The position numbers and the translations under genes are program-made. A DNA stretch of 64,000 bases from Acidovorax sp. A79. GTDB taxonomy: Bacteria; Pseudomonadota; Gammaproteobacteria; Burkholderiales; Burkholderiaceae_C. A model generated the notes under the pieces. It made no database searches. It had not been told where the DNA came from and saw nothing but the letters and a program-made list of their open reading frames with translations. Where the stretch lies: contig NZ_AP028672.1 in NCBI RefSeq assembly GCF_041154505.1, forward strand, positions 1,315,001 through 1,379,000, in the 5' to 3' direction. Numbering within the stretch: the stretch's first letter is position 1; each line of letters starts with the position of its first letter. This document shows, in pieces, positions 11,618 through 20,628 of the stretch.

Positions 11618-12737
11618 TTTCATCGACCTCAAGGCCCAGCAGGCACGCATCAAAAACCAGATCGACGCAGCCATTTCCCGGGTATTGGCCCACGGCCAAT
11701 ATATCCTGGGGCCGGAGGTTGCGGAACTGGAGAAACAACTGGCCGCCTACACCGGCGCCAAGCACTGCATTACCGTCGCCAATGGCACCGACGCCCTGCA
11801 GATCGCCCAGATGGCCCTGGGCATAGGCCCGGGCGATGAGGTCATCACGCCCGGCTTCACCTACATTGCCACCGCAGAAACCGTGGCCCTGCTGCGCGCC
11901 AAGCCCGTCTACGTGGACATTGACCCGCGTACCTACAACTTGAATCCAGCCCTGCTGGAAGCCGCCATCACTCCGCGTACCAGGGCCATCATCCCCGTCA
12001 GCCTTTACGGCCAATGTGCAGACTACGACGCCATCAATGCCATCGCCCAAAAACACGGCATTACCGTCATTGAAGACGCTGCCCAGAGCTTTGGCGCCAC
12101 CTACAAAGGCCGCAAAAGCTGCAACCTGACCCCAATCGCCTGCACCAGCTTCTTCCCCAGCAAACCGCTGGGCTGTTATGGGGACGGCGGAGCCATCTTC
12201 ACCAACGACGATGAACTGGCCAAGGTCATGCGTCAGATCGCCCGCCACGGCCAAGATCGCCGCTACCACCACATCCGCGTGGGCGTGAACAGCCGGCTGG
12301 ACACACTGCAAGCCGCCATTCTGCTGGCCAAGCTGGCTATCCTGGACGAGGAAATCGCCGCGCGCCAGCAAGTTGCCGAGTGCTACACCACCCTACTCCC
12401 TCGTCCGCTCGCGGGAGAAGGAGTAGATGTGAGTGCGTTCGCTATCACTGCACCCCATATCGCTCCCCACAACACCAGTGCCTGGGCACAATACACCGTG
12501 CAAGTGCCCCACCGCGAACAAGTGCAAGACCAACTCAAGCAAATGGGCATCCCCACTGTGGTGCATTACCCCCTCCCGTTGAACCAACAACCCGCCGTGG
12601 CTGATGTCGGCACCTTGCTGCCCATGGGTGATGCGGCAGCACAGAGGGTGCTGAGTTTGCCCATACACCCATATCTGGATGTAAATAACCTCCACCGCAT
12701 CGTGCAAGCCATTGTTGATTTTTCTCCAGAAAATTAG
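11610..12737 (+). CDS. wbpE: UDP-3-keto-GlcNAcA aminotransferase (WbpE type, DegT family)
   Basis: The 375-residue PLP aminotransferase has [11 protein letters not shown] for cofactor phosphate binding, [11 protein letters not shown] with the PLP-contacting Asp, and Lys185 in [12 protein letters not shown] as the Schiff-base lysine. SKPLG and the WbpB/WbpD neighbours favour C3 amination of the 3-keto intermediate. An in-frame palindrome at 12393-12426 encodes an extra stretch around residues 262-272 (RPLAGEG) between two conserved blocks, in a loop that is variable in the family, so activity is probably kept. Its TAG stop lies in the left arm of an 11-bp inverted repeat that marks the edge of the lower-GC cassette. 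Confidence 0.92.
12393..12426 (+). repeat. Short palindromic element inserted in frame in wbpE
   Basis: CTACTCC (12393-12399) pairs with GGAGTAG (12420-12426), with a further CTCGTCCGCTCGCGGGAG core. The encoded RPLAGEG resembles the peptide left by the well known CCCTC-CCGC-GGGAG intergenic palindromes of many proteobacteria. It is unlike the dispersed family repeat elsewhere in this window. Confidence 0.55.
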
Positions 12738-12830
12738 GTCTTAGCCCTCTGCAAAAGAAACAACAAAGAGTTGAAAGCGAGTAAAAAGCAAGCGCATGCG
12801 TAGTAGTGGTGATAATTCAACCTAATTTTC
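12729..12830. repeat. 11-bp perfect inverted repeat spanning the wbpE stop
   Basis: GAAAATTAGGT at 12729-12739 and ACCTAATTTTC at 12820-12830 are perfect inverted copies separated by 80 nt. The left arm contains the wbpE stop codon. The motif TTAGCCC also occurs just inside the left arm and just after the right arm. The stretch from 12738 to 12930 holds no gene and is visibly AT-rich. It could be a long-loop hairpin or the scar of an insertion; no transposase or integrase is nearby. Confidence 0.6.
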
Positions 12831-12930
12831 CATTAGCCCGATCTCTGGCAAGACCAAGAGCGCAAGTACCTAACAAAGAATGTGCAAATCAAACTCCAGA
12901 GGCAATTCACTGGCTCCGTAGAAACAAAAA

Positions 12931-13920
12931 ATGATTAGCAATAAGACTATCTTCATCACCGGCGGTGCTGGCTTTATCGCCAGCACACTGATTGCGCGTT
13001 TGGTAGACCACAACCACATTGTTGTTTTTGACAACTATACCCGTGACACCCTCAAAGGTACCGCCTACGCCAATCATCCAAACGTACGGCAAATTCGGGG
13101 TGATGTACTAGATTTTGACCACCTAAAAAAATCTATGACAGGCGCTCAGTTGGTCGTACATGCTGCCGCAATTGCTGGTATCGATAGCACGGTTCGGAAC
13201 CCGGTGACAACGATGCGAGTCAATATGATCGGCACAGCTAACGCACTTGAAGCAGCCCACCAAATCGGCGGAGTGGAACGCTTTTTGGAATTCTCCACTT
13301 CCGAAGTATTTGGCTCCCACGCCTTTCGGGTGCAGGAAACAGCCAGCACAGTAACCGGTGCTGTTGGTGAAGCGCGCTGGACCTATGCGGTCAGCAAACT
13401 GGCTGGAGAACACCTCGCCCACGCTTACTTCAAGCAATACGATTTACCAACGGTAACAGTGCGGCCTTTCAACGTCTACGGGCCTGGACAGACCGGAGAA
13501 GGCGCGCTTTCCATATTCATCCGCAAGGCGCTAAAAAATGAGGATTTACTCATCTTTGGTGATGGTACTCAAATTCGCGCCTGGTGTTTTGTCGATGACA
13601 TGGTGGAGGGCGTTATACAGTGTCTGCAGCATCCCAAGGCCATCGGAGAATCCTTCAACATCGGGAATGCTCGCGCCGTGGTGACCATTTATGGTCTAGC
13701 CGAGGCAGTGTTGCGCGTAACTGGAAGCCGTTCGCGAGTACAGTTCCGCCCAGCCTTATCCGCGGACATTGAGTTGCGAATCCCCAATGTCGAAAAAGCA
13801 CGGGAACTCATCGGATTCTCAGCAGCCATCGAGCTTGAAGACGGCTTGCGACAAACAGCCAAATGGATCGCAGCTAACGAGACAAGCCTGCCTAGCTTGG
13901 CGCCGATCTTCCGTAATTGA
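12931..13920 (+). CDS. NAD-dependent epimerase/dehydratase (extended SDR)
   Basis: The 329-residue protein has the NAD-binding [12 protein letters not shown] at the N terminus, the HAAA motif, and the catalytic Tyr152-x3-Lys156 in [23 protein letters not shown] and [12 protein letters not shown] fit nucleotide-sugar epimerases and 4,6-dehydratases of the extended SDR class. The exact reaction cannot be assigned by eye; UDP-hexose 4-epimerase, dehydratase and decarboxylase relatives all share these motifs. It is the first gene of the AT-richer cassette and is followed directly by a DegT aminotransferase, so a keto-sugar that is then aminated is a reasonable inference. Confidence 0.8.
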   Translation: MISNKTIFITGGAGFIASTLIARLVDHNHIVVFDNYTRDTLKGTAYANHPNVRQIRGDVLDFDHLKKSMTGAQLVVHAAAIAGIDSTVRNPVTTMRVNMIGTANALEAAHQIGGVERFLEFSTSEVFGSHAFRVQETASTVTGAVGEARWTYAVSKLAGEHLAHAYFKQYDLPTVTVRPFNVYGPGQTGEGALSIFIRKALKNEDLLIFGDGTQIRAWCFVDDMVEGVIQCLQHPKAIGESFNIGNARAVVTIYGLAEAVLRVTGSRSRVQFRPALSADIELRIPNVEKARELIGFSAAIELEDGLRQTAKWIAANETSLPSLAPIFRN

Positions 13921-13934
13921 ACCGGAATGCTCTG

Positions 13935-15071
13935 ATGCTTCGCCTGTCCACACCCTCAATTGACGAGTCTGTAATTGAAGCTGTCAATGCTGTTTTGCGA
14001 TCGGGCCAACTGGTTTATGGCGCTCAAGGTCAGCGCTTCGAGGCCATGCTGCAAGACTTTCTGGGCGTGCGCCATGCAATCGTCGTGTCCTCTGGCACGG
14101 CGGCCTTACACCTTGCGCTTGTAGCGCTCGGCATCGGACCAGGTGATGCGGTGCTCATTCCAAACTTCACGTTTCCAGCCACGGGTAATGTCGTTCGATT
14201 GGTAGGCGCGCACCCCGTTCTGGTAGACGTTGACCCTTCGACCTATTGCGTCACCCCTGACTCAGTCGCAGCCGCAATCGATGCATGGCGCGGCCCTCAG
14301 CCACTCCGAGCGTTCATCCCCGTACACGAATTTGGCCATCCCGCTGACATGCGGGCGCTCCTCCCGCTTGCTCGATATCACGGATTGAAGATTGTCGAAG
14401 ACGCGGCCTGCGCCATAGGCGCAACTGAGCACGGAAAAGCTTGTGGCACACATGGAGACATCGGCTGCTGGTCTCTGCATCCGCGCAAGACCCTGACCAC
14501 TGGTGAAGGGGGCATTATTTCGACGGACGACGACGCCTTGGCAGCCAAGCTTCGCCTCTTGCGCAATCACGGCATGGTCCGCCAACCTCAGGGAATACGC
14601 TTCGACGAGCCTGGCTACAACCTGAGATTGACTGACATCCAATCTGCAATGGGTTTGGTCCAGTTACCCCATCTGCCACACTGGATCGATCAACGTCGCT
14701 CACTTGCCGCTCATTACCGTCAGGCCTTAGCACCTATGGTGTCCGCGGGTCTCATGGCCCTCCCTGCCAATCATCCAGGACATAGTTGGCAAACCTTCAT
14801 GGTCGTGTTAAGAGCCGACATCGACCGCGCCACACTGATATGCGATTTGGCCGAGGAGGGTGTCGAGACCAACCTAGGCGCCCAATGCCTTTCTATGCAA
14901 CCGGCGTTCGAGGATATTCAACCTCTGCCAGCTACCGTCCACGCCTCGAGCCTATACAGACACGGGCTAGCGCTCCCCTTCTGCGAGAGCTATGGACCAC
15001 AACAAGTGGCGCTAGTTACCAATTTGCTGAATCGGCTGCTATTGGCTCCAAAAACTCAAAAGACCACCTGA
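13935..15071 (+). CDS. DegT/DnrJ/EryC1 family sugar aminotransferase (second in the locus)
   Basis: This 378-residue PLP enzyme has VSSGTAALHLALVALGIGPG, KIVEDAACAIGA and Lys185 in LHPRKTLTTGEGG as the Schiff-base residue. The RKTLTTGEGG form is usual in 4-aminotransferases for 4-keto-6-deoxy sugars and in GDP-perosamine synthase-like enzymes, but position specificity is not secure. I prefer the ATG at 13935. A TTG at 13917 overlapping the upstream stop is possible and would add six residues. It sits between an SDR enzyme and an acyltransferase, so the three may make one N-acylated amino sugar. Confidence 0.85.
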   Translation: MLRLSTPSIDESVIEAVNAVLRSGQLVYGAQGQRFEAMLQDFLGVRHAIVVSSGTAALHLALVALGIGPGDAVLIPNFTFPATGNVVRLVGAHPVLVDVDPSTYCVTPDSVAAAIDAWRGPQPLRAFIPVHEFGHPADMRALLPLARYHGLKIVEDAACAIGATEHGKACGTHGDIGCWSLHPRKTLTTGEGGIISTDDDALAAKLRLLRNHGMVRQPQGIRFDEPGYNLRLTDIQSAMGLVQLPHLPHWIDQRRSLAAHYRQALAPMVSAGLMALPANHPGHSWQTFMVVLRADIDRATLICDLAEEGVETNLGAQCLSMQPAFEDIQPLPATVHASSLYRHGLALPFCESYGPQQVALVTNLLNRLLLAPKTQKTT

Positions 15072-15080
15072 CTACTCGCG

Positions 15081-15713
15081 ATGGATACTTTCGATCGACT
15101 ACTAAAAGCCCTTGCACCCAATCTTGAAGGCCTCATTGATGAAGTCCTAGCTGCAAAAATAGAAAGCTCAAGAAACGCGGGACTGCGTCGGCAAATAGCG
15201 CTTCGATGGCTCTCCGAGTTGCTGGCTGACGACGAGCGGGCCAAGCTTTATGGATTACCTGCAAGTTGCCGAGTCCGCGAGCAAACCAAGATTCTTATGC
15301 CAGAGAAGCTGATTTGCGGCGAGCATGTCTGGATTGGGGAAAATGCTTTTATAGATGCTTCAGGAGGACTTGAGATCGGTGACCACACGACGATCGGTGT
15401 CGGAGTGTACGTCTGGACCCATACCAGCATCTTAACCAATCTACTAGGAACGAATATACCTGGCGGAGCACACGTGATTCGGCGCCAGACACGCATCGGC
15501 AGCCGATGCTACATCGTCGGCCATACCGTACTCAACCCGGGGATAGCCATAGGGGACGGCGCGGTTGTACTTCCCAATTCGTGCGTCACATCCGATGTGG
15601 AAGCCGGAGTGATAGTTGCTGGCGCGCCCGCGCGGCCGATTGGCCAAGTGAATGGCGACTTTCTTACCGCACTCCAAGCGGAGTTACAGGCTCAACGCGG
15701 TGAGCAGATCTGA
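15081..15713 (+). CDS. Left-handed beta-helix acyltransferase
   Basis: The 210-residue protein has about 75 residues of alpha-helical N-terminal sequence followed by hexapeptide repeats (LICGEHVWIGENAFIDASG, IGDHTTIGVGVYVWTHTS, IGDGAVVLPNSCV) and the usual ending AGVIVAGAPARPIG. This is the fold of serine, maltose and sugar-nucleotide acetyltransferases. The N-terminal helical part is not one I recognise in WbpD- or PglD-type enzymes. Given the preceding SDR and aminotransferase genes, N- or O-acylation of the cassette's sugar is the simplest role. An ATG starts it 9 nt after the aminotransferase stop. Confidence 0.75.
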   Translation: MDTFDRLLKALAPNLEGLIDEVLAAKIESSRNAGLRRQIALRWLSELLADDERAKLYGLPASCRVREQTKILMPEKLICGEHVWIGENAFIDASGGLEIGDHTTIGVGVYVWTHTSILTNLLGTNIPGGAHVIRRQTRIGSRCYIVGHTVLNPGIAIGDGAVVLPNSCVTSDVEAGVIVAGAPARPIGQVNGDFLTALQAELQAQRGEQI

Positions 15714-15726
15714 ATAGAGGAAATAC

Positions 15727-17064
15727 GTGAGGATCTTTATCGGTCCAACTGAGGTTGCGGGCATCGGACATGGTCTGACACACGGCTTGCGCCGCCTGGG
15801 TTTCCACGCCGACGGTGTCTTCGAGTCACCCCACCCTTTCGCCTACGAAACTGCCCAGCACACTAACACCATCACTCGATGGTGGTACGCCACCGGAGGT
15901 ATTTCGCGCAACTTGCGGTCCAGCGGTTCAGTGTGGACTTGGCCGGTCGCGGCGATCCACTTGCTGTTGGCGTGGCCAGTCCTTGCACTTTCCTTGATCC
16001 GGTACGAAGCGTTTGTGTTTCTATCTGGCAAGTCCATCACGAATACTCGTCTCGAGCTCTTCTTGATGCGCCGTCTTGGTAAGCGCACTATCGTGCTATT
16101 TGTCGGCTCAGATGCTCGTCCGCCCTACGTGAATGGTGCTTGGCCTTGGTCTGGAGCAAAGGCGATGAAGCAGCTCACTCAAAAGATTCGTCGACGCGTT
16201 CATCGCTTTGAAAACGCTGGTGTGATTTGCATCAATGCCCCAGGCACCGCGCAGTTCCATCGTCGACCTGTCATCAACTGGTTTGCGTTTGGCTTTCCCT
16301 GCACGCTTGCTGAACGTCAAGCACAACCAGTCTCAACAGAAGATGCGCCTTCCGACATACAGACCGCACCCGCCATAAAAAAAATTAAGTTACTCCACAG
16401 TCCTTCCAACCCTCAAGTGAAGGGAACGGAAAGGATCGAGCGGATCGTCAATTCTTTGTTGTCGCGTGGACTTCAAATCGAGTGGACAAAGATCAGCGGC
16501 CTCAGCAATGCCCAAGTGCTCGACGAAATCCGAAGTTGCGATCTGGTTGTGGATCAATTGTTTTCTGATACACCTATGGCTGGGCTAGCAACCGAGGCTG
16601 CCCAGCTCGGCAAACCTGCAATCGTAGGCAGTTACCTCGCACGCGCACCGAGCTTGATAGCAGGTAATTGGCCAATGCCGCCCAGCCGCTTCGTCGATCC
16701 TGATCAATTCGAGTCGGCTCTGGAGGCGTTGGTGAGGGACACAGAGGCACGCCGATCTTTGGGCAATGCTGCCCTCAGTTTTGTCCAATCTGCGTGGTCC
16801 TGTGAAGCGGTGGCCGGTCGTTTGGTCGCTTGCCTAAGGGGTGAGGTGCCAGACGCTTGGTGGTTTGACCCTCGGACGACAACCTACCTGCAAGGTTGCG
16901 GGCTTGACGAAACTGAAGGTCGCCGTCGCGTTCGCGAGTTGGTTGACGCATATGGTGAAAGTGCACTGTGCTTGGATGACAAGCCATCACTGAGCAAAGC
17001 CTACCTTTATTGGGCCCGGCACGACGAATCCAAGGCAGCCCATGTTGAAGCAACTCGCGCGTGA
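15727..17064 (+). CDS. Putative glycosyltransferase, GT-B-like, unassigned
   Basis: I do not recognise a named family for this 445-residue protein. It opens MRIFIGPTEVAGIGHGLTHG, the glycine-rich start seen in GT-B transferases. It has one hydrophobic stretch (about residues 77-97), and its C-terminal half holds KLLHSPSNPQVKGTERIE and a GLATEAAQLGKPAIVG segment that resemble the donor-binding domain of GT4-type enzymes. A GTG start at 15727 with GAGG a few bases upstream fits best. The end overlaps the flippase gene by 23 nt. Base use is AT-richer than in the core genes. The role is probably transfer of the cassette sugar, inferred only from fold features and context. Confidence 0.6.
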   Translation: MRIFIGPTEVAGIGHGLTHGLRRLGFHADGVFESPHPFAYETAQHTNTITRWWYATGGISRNLRSSGSVWTWPVAAIHLLLAWPVLALSLIRYEAFVFLSGKSITNTRLELFLMRRLGKRTIVLFVGSDARPPYVNGAWPWSGAKAMKQLTQKIRRRVHRFENAGVICINAPGTAQFHRRPVINWFAFGFPCTLAERQAQPVSTEDAPSDIQTAPAIKKIKLLHSPSNPQVKGTERIERIVNSLLSRGLQIEWTKISGLSNAQVLDEIRSCDLVVDQLFSDTPMAGLATEAAQLGKPAIVGSYLARAPSLIAGNWPMPPSRFVDPDQFESALEALVRDTEARRSLGNAALSFVQSAWSCEAVAGRLVACLRGEVPDAWWFDPRTTTYLQGCGLDETEGRRRVRELVDAYGESALCLDDKPSLSKAYLYWARHDESKAAHVEATRA

Positions 17065-18460
17065 CGGCAGTATTTACGCCGCTGGCACGATCGCGTCACG
17101 TGGGATCGCTTTACTCACTGTGCCTGTCTACACACGCTTCCTTGATCCTGAGAACTTTGGTGCACTGGATCTAATCCTCACTTCGGGAGTCCTAGTGACG
17201 CTGGTAGTTGCCCTGGAAGTCGGCCAAGGCCTAGCCCGTGAGTGGGCCACCTTGCCAAACCCAGAAGCAAAGCGCAGGATGGCTGGCACCGCACTGTGCT
17301 TCACGACATTGATGCATGGTGCATTTCTGGCGCTAGCTCTGTCGTTTTCTGAGTCACTGTCGGAGATTCTGTACGACACCCCAGACCGTTCAAGCTTGGT
17401 GCAAGCAGGTCTAGCTTACATCGCCTGGAACGCACTGTATCTTCAGCTACAAGCCCAGTTCCGTTGGTCGATGCGACCGCTGAGTTACGTCTCAACTAGC
17501 ATTTTGTATAGCCTGTTGACATTGGTACTTGGGTACAGCCTCGGTCGTAAGTGGGGCGCTACCGGTGTGTTGGCAGGCCAGATGTTGGCGGCCGCTAGCG
17601 CGGTTGGGGTGAGCATCTGGGCTTTGCGAACCCAGTTCGATTGGGCGCTCGATTTGAAACATTTGCGCAGCATGCTTGCCTACTCACTGCCGCTGGCGCC
17701 TGCGGGCCTGGCAACCTTCACCAGCTTCCATATCAATCGTTTTATTCTGAACGCATATGCCAATCTGGACCAGGTGGGATACTACGCCGTCGCGTCAAGA
17801 GCAGCAGCCGTTACGGCGCTGCTGACCGTTGGCGTTCAGACTGCTCTGACCCCACTTGTCTACCGCTACCATGCGGCACCCGCAACACCGAGACAGCTAG
17901 TTCGCCTGCTCGAAGGTTTCATCACGGTAGCACTGGTACTGAGCCTCGGCTTGAGCTTGTATGCACAAGAGCTCATCTTGTGGATTTCGGGACCAGCATA
18001 CCTGCCAAGTTCTGTGCTGGTTGCTTGGTTGGTGCCAGCAACGCTGCTGTCGCAGATGTACGTATTCTTCCCAGGCTTAGCTCTTGCGCGTCGCACAATG
18101 ACCCAGTTATCAATCACCGTGCTGACCGGTCTTGTAGCGCTCAGCCTCAACCTCATCCTTATCCCAATTGCACAAGGCCAAGGCGCGGCAATATCCACTC
18201 TGATCGCGGCGGCGCTCTATCTCGCGGTTTGGGTCCAAGCAAGTCAACAAAGCTACCGACTACCCATCCGTCTGGGACGAGTCGTTCTCGCATTATTGGC
18301 TTACTTGGTTTTTCTCGGCATGGGTTTCATCATGAAGTTCATTGAACTAGACCGTTCGTTGCTCCTTGTTTTTAACTTTGGCTTGCTGATCAGCATGTAC
18401 ATCGTTTGTAATTTGATGGGACTATTTCGATATCGATCCAACGCCGAGCCCCGTAGTTGA
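17042..18460 (+). CDS. wzx: Oligosaccharide flippase, Wzx/MATE-like polysaccharide exporter
   Basis: The 472-residue protein has about twelve to fourteen hydrophobic helices. Its N terminus, SIYAAGTIASRGIALLTVPVYTRFLDPENFGALDL, is the pattern shared by Wzx and PST exporters (a glycine-rich first helix followed by YTR-L-P-FG). Wzx flips undecaprenyl-linked repeat units across the inner membrane. The start at 17042 overlaps the preceding glycosyltransferase. It is the last complete gene of the AT-richer cassette. No Wzy polymerase, chain-length regulator or outer membrane exporter is visible in this window, so these must lie elsewhere or the product is a single-unit glycan. Confidence 0.85.
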   Translation: MLKQLARDGSIYAAGTIASRGIALLTVPVYTRFLDPENFGALDLILTSGVLVTLVVALEVGQGLAREWATLPNPEAKRRMAGTALCFTTLMHGAFLALALSFSESLSEILYDTPDRSSLVQAGLAYIAWNALYLQLQAQFRWSMRPLSYVSTSILYSLLTLVLGYSLGRKWGATGVLAGQMLAAASAVGVSIWALRTQFDWALDLKHLRSMLAYSLPLAPAGLATFTSFHINRFILNAYANLDQVGYYAVASRAAAVTALLTVGVQTALTPLVYRYHAAPATPRQLVRLLEGFITVALVLSLGLSLYAQELILWISGPAYLPSSVLVAWLVPATLLSQMYVFFPGLALARRTMTQLSITVLTGLVALSLNLILIPIAQGQGAAISTLIAAALYLAVWVQASQQSYRLPIRLGRVVLALLAYLVFLGMGFIMKFIELDRSLLLVFNFGLLISMYIVCNLMGLFRYRSNAEPRS

Positions 18461-18476
18461 TGTCTCGTAGTTCACC

Positions 18477-18725
18477 ATGAAAAAAATTCTCCCCAGCCGG
18501 AGCGGCTGCCCACAATTCATCAAGAAAAGCGTGGCATTGCAGGGAAATACCTACATGGAGTCGGGCTGGAATCGCTTGGCCCCGTCGCTTTCACCGAGGG
18601 CTGTCGGCATGGCAGTGCTTCAGGTGGTGGGTACTCAGGTCTTAGACATTCGCCCTTATGGCGAGGGGGATGCGGATGCCGCATCGCGCATCGTGCAGCA
18701 CTTGTACGCGGACCTGTGTAAGTGA
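18477..18725 (+). pseudogene. Probable 3' remnant of a UDP-GlcNAc 2-epimerase gene (wbpI-like)
   Basis: The 82-codon frame after wzx ends in VLDIRPYGEGDADAASRIV followed by a short helical tail. That resembles the common end of UDP-GlcNAc 2-epimerases (N-P-Y-G-D-G, then A or S, then R-I-V). The N-terminal half (from MKKILPSRSG) has no similarity I can see. The stop shares GTGA with the next gene, as expected for the natural end of a coupled upstream gene. WbpI would be the last enzyme of the wbpB-D-E pathway and is missing as a complete gene here. The alternative is a genuine small protein of unknown function. Confidence 0.45.
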
Positions 18726-19936
18726 ACATCCTCTACGTCAATCACTACGCCGGCACGCCATCACTGGGAATGGAATACCGCCCCTACTACCTAGCGCGCG
18801 AATGGGTGCGGGCCGGCCATGAGGTCACAATCGTTGCCGCCAACTTCTCGCACGTACGTGCCCGGCAGCCGCACAAGGCACGAGATGAAGTGGACGGCAT
18901 TGCTTACCGTTGGCTACCCACCCCAGCCTATCGAGGCAACGGACTGGGCCGGGTAAAGAACATCTGGAGTTTTCTACGCCAAGTGTGGCAAATGGCGCCC
19001 GCACTAGTGGCCGAGTGCAAGCCCAATGCGGTGATTGCATCCAGCACCTACCCCATGGACATCTGGATTGCAAGGCGCATTGCACGGCTGGCGAATGCAA
19101 AGCTGATTTATGAGGTGCACGACCTCTGGCCAGCATCGCCCATGGAGCTTTCAGGCATGCCCTGGTGGCACCCCTTCATCCTGTTGTGCCAAAAGGCAGA
19201 GAACGACGCCTACCGTGATGCAGATTGTGTGGTGTCCATGCTGCCCAAGGTGACAGAGCATATGGCCCAGCATGGGTTGGACCTTCACAAGCTCCACATT
19301 GTGCCCAATGGTGTATCGCCAGAAGAATGGCCCGACTTACCAAGGCCGTTGGTGGGCCCACTGGCGGATTACCTGAATGCACTGAAAAAAGCAGACAGAA
19401 CCATCGTCGGCTACGCTGGCTCGCACGGGCTGCCCAATGCGATGGATGTGCTTCTGGATGCTGCCGTGCTGCTACGCAATGCACCTCTCTCTTTTGTGTT
19501 GGTGGGCAGCGGCCATGAAAAGGCCCGGCTGGCACAACGGGTGCAGAGCGAGCGTTTGGATAACGTCGCGCTGTTTGACCCAATTCCTAAAACACAGATA
19601 CCGGCCCTGTTGGCACAGTTTGATATTGCCTACATTGGCTGGCGGCGCAGCCCACTGTATCGGTTCGGCATTGCCCCCAACAAACTCATGGACTACATGA
19701 TGGCGGGCTGCGCTGTTTTGCACTCGGTAGAAGCGGGCAATGACCCCGTGGCAGAGGCAGGCTGCGGGCTGACTGTGGCGCCCGAGTCGCCCCAGGCCGT
19801 GGCCCAGGGCTTGCGCCAACTCGCAGCGGCCACGGCGCAACAGCGCCACGGCATGGGCCAGCGGGGGCGGGCATTTGTGTTGGCTCATCACGCCTACCCA
19901 GCGCTGGCTCAAAAATTTCTGAAGGCCATGGAATGA
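18722..19936 (+). CDS. Glycosyltransferase family 4 (WbuB/WcaI-like)
   Basis: This 404-residue GT-B enzyme starts NILYVNHYAGTPSLGMEYRPYYLAREWVR, the opening of WbuB, WcaI and related GT4 transferases. Further signs are LIYEVHDLWP, the donor-domain GYAGSHGLPNAMD and the FGIAPNKLMDYMMAG block with the nucleotide-binding Glu replaced in the usual loop. WbuB-type enzymes add HexNAc or FucNAc residues early in the repeat unit. The GTG start at 18722 overlaps the preceding stop (GTGA). GC content is back to that of the core genes. The stop shares ATGA with the methyltransferase. Confidence 0.85.
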   Translation: MNILYVNHYAGTPSLGMEYRPYYLAREWVRAGHEVTIVAANFSHVRARQPHKARDEVDGIAYRWLPTPAYRGNGLGRVKNIWSFLRQVWQMAPALVAECKPNAVIASSTYPMDIWIARRIARLANAKLIYEVHDLWPASPMELSGMPWWHPFILLCQKAENDAYRDADCVVSMLPKVTEHMAQHGLDLHKLHIVPNGVSPEEWPDLPRPLVGPLADYLNALKKADRTIVGYAGSHGLPNAMDVLLDAAVLLRNAPLSFVLVGSGHEKARLAQRVQSERLDNVALFDPIPKTQIPALLAQFDIAYIGWRRSPLYRFGIAPNKLMDYMMAGCAVLHSVEAGNDPVAEAGCGLTVAPESPQAVAQGLRQLAAATAQQRHGMGQRGRAFVLAHHAYPALAQKFLKAME

Positions 19937-20628
19937 CTCCGTCGGACGAACCCAGTGCAGTCACCAAGCGATATGCCCGTCGCGCCCAAAATGACGGGCG
20001 GTACAGCTTCTTGCGTCCTGAAGTCTATTTGGGTGTTCAGGAGCGGCAACGCGCCATGCTGAAGATGTTCAGCCAACATGGCATGACCGACTTGGCGGCG
20101 CCGCGCCTACTGGAGGTTGGGTGCGGCACCGGCGGCAACTTGTTGGAGCTCTTGCGCATGGGCTTCGCACCGCAGCATCTCTGCGGCATTGAGTTACTGC
20201 CTGACCGCTGCCGCCAGGCACGCCAAGCTCTTCCGCAGGCGCTGGAACTACTTGAGGGCGATGCGCTGCTGGCTCCCATTGCTGCCGAATCTCAGGATGT
20301 GATTCTGGTTTCCACGGTTTTTTCTTCGCTGTTGGATGATCAGTTCCAGCAGCAAATGGCCACCACCTTGTGGAAGTGGCTCAGACCAGGCGGTGCCGTG
20401 CTTTGGTACGACTTCACACTCAACAACCCGCGCAATCCCGACGTGCGTGGCATGCCACTGCAGCGCGTGAAAGCGCTATTCCCACAAGCTACCATCACCG
20501 CGCGGCGTGTCACACTGGCTCCGCCAATAGCGCGTCGCGTAGCGCCCATCCATCCGATGCTTCACACCTTGTTCAACAGCCTGCCATGGCTGCGCACACA
20601 CATCCTTTGCTGGATAGCTAAACCATGA
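19933..20628 (+). CDS. Class I SAM-dependent methyltransferase
   Basis: The 231-residue protein has motif I as [16 protein letters not shown] (about residues 58-73), an acidic CGIELLPDR motif, and [15 protein letters not shown] before [12 protein letters not shown]. This is a class I Rossmann methyltransferase. Its substrate is unknown; position between a glycosyltransferase and a sugar aminotransferase suggests methylation of the polysaccharide or its lipid-linked intermediate. Four-base overlaps on both sides (19933-19936 and 20625-20628) tie it to the operon. Confidence 0.8.
   Translation: MTPSDEPSAVTKRYARRAQNDGRYSFLRPEVYLGVQERQRAMLKMFSQHGMTDLAAPRLLEVGCGTGGNLLELLRMGFAPQHLCGIELLPDRCRQARQALPQALELLEGDALLAPIAAESQDVILVSTVFSSLLDDQFQQQMATTLWKWLRPGGAVLWYDFTLNNPRNPDVRGMPLQRVKALFPQATITARRVTLAPPIARRVAPIHPMLHTLFNSLPWLRTHILCWIAKP

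Noticed and set aside
12738..12930. tRNA or attachment site at the cassette edge
   Set aside because: No cloverleaf-like sequence, CCA end or tRNA fragment is visible; only the inverted repeat stands out.
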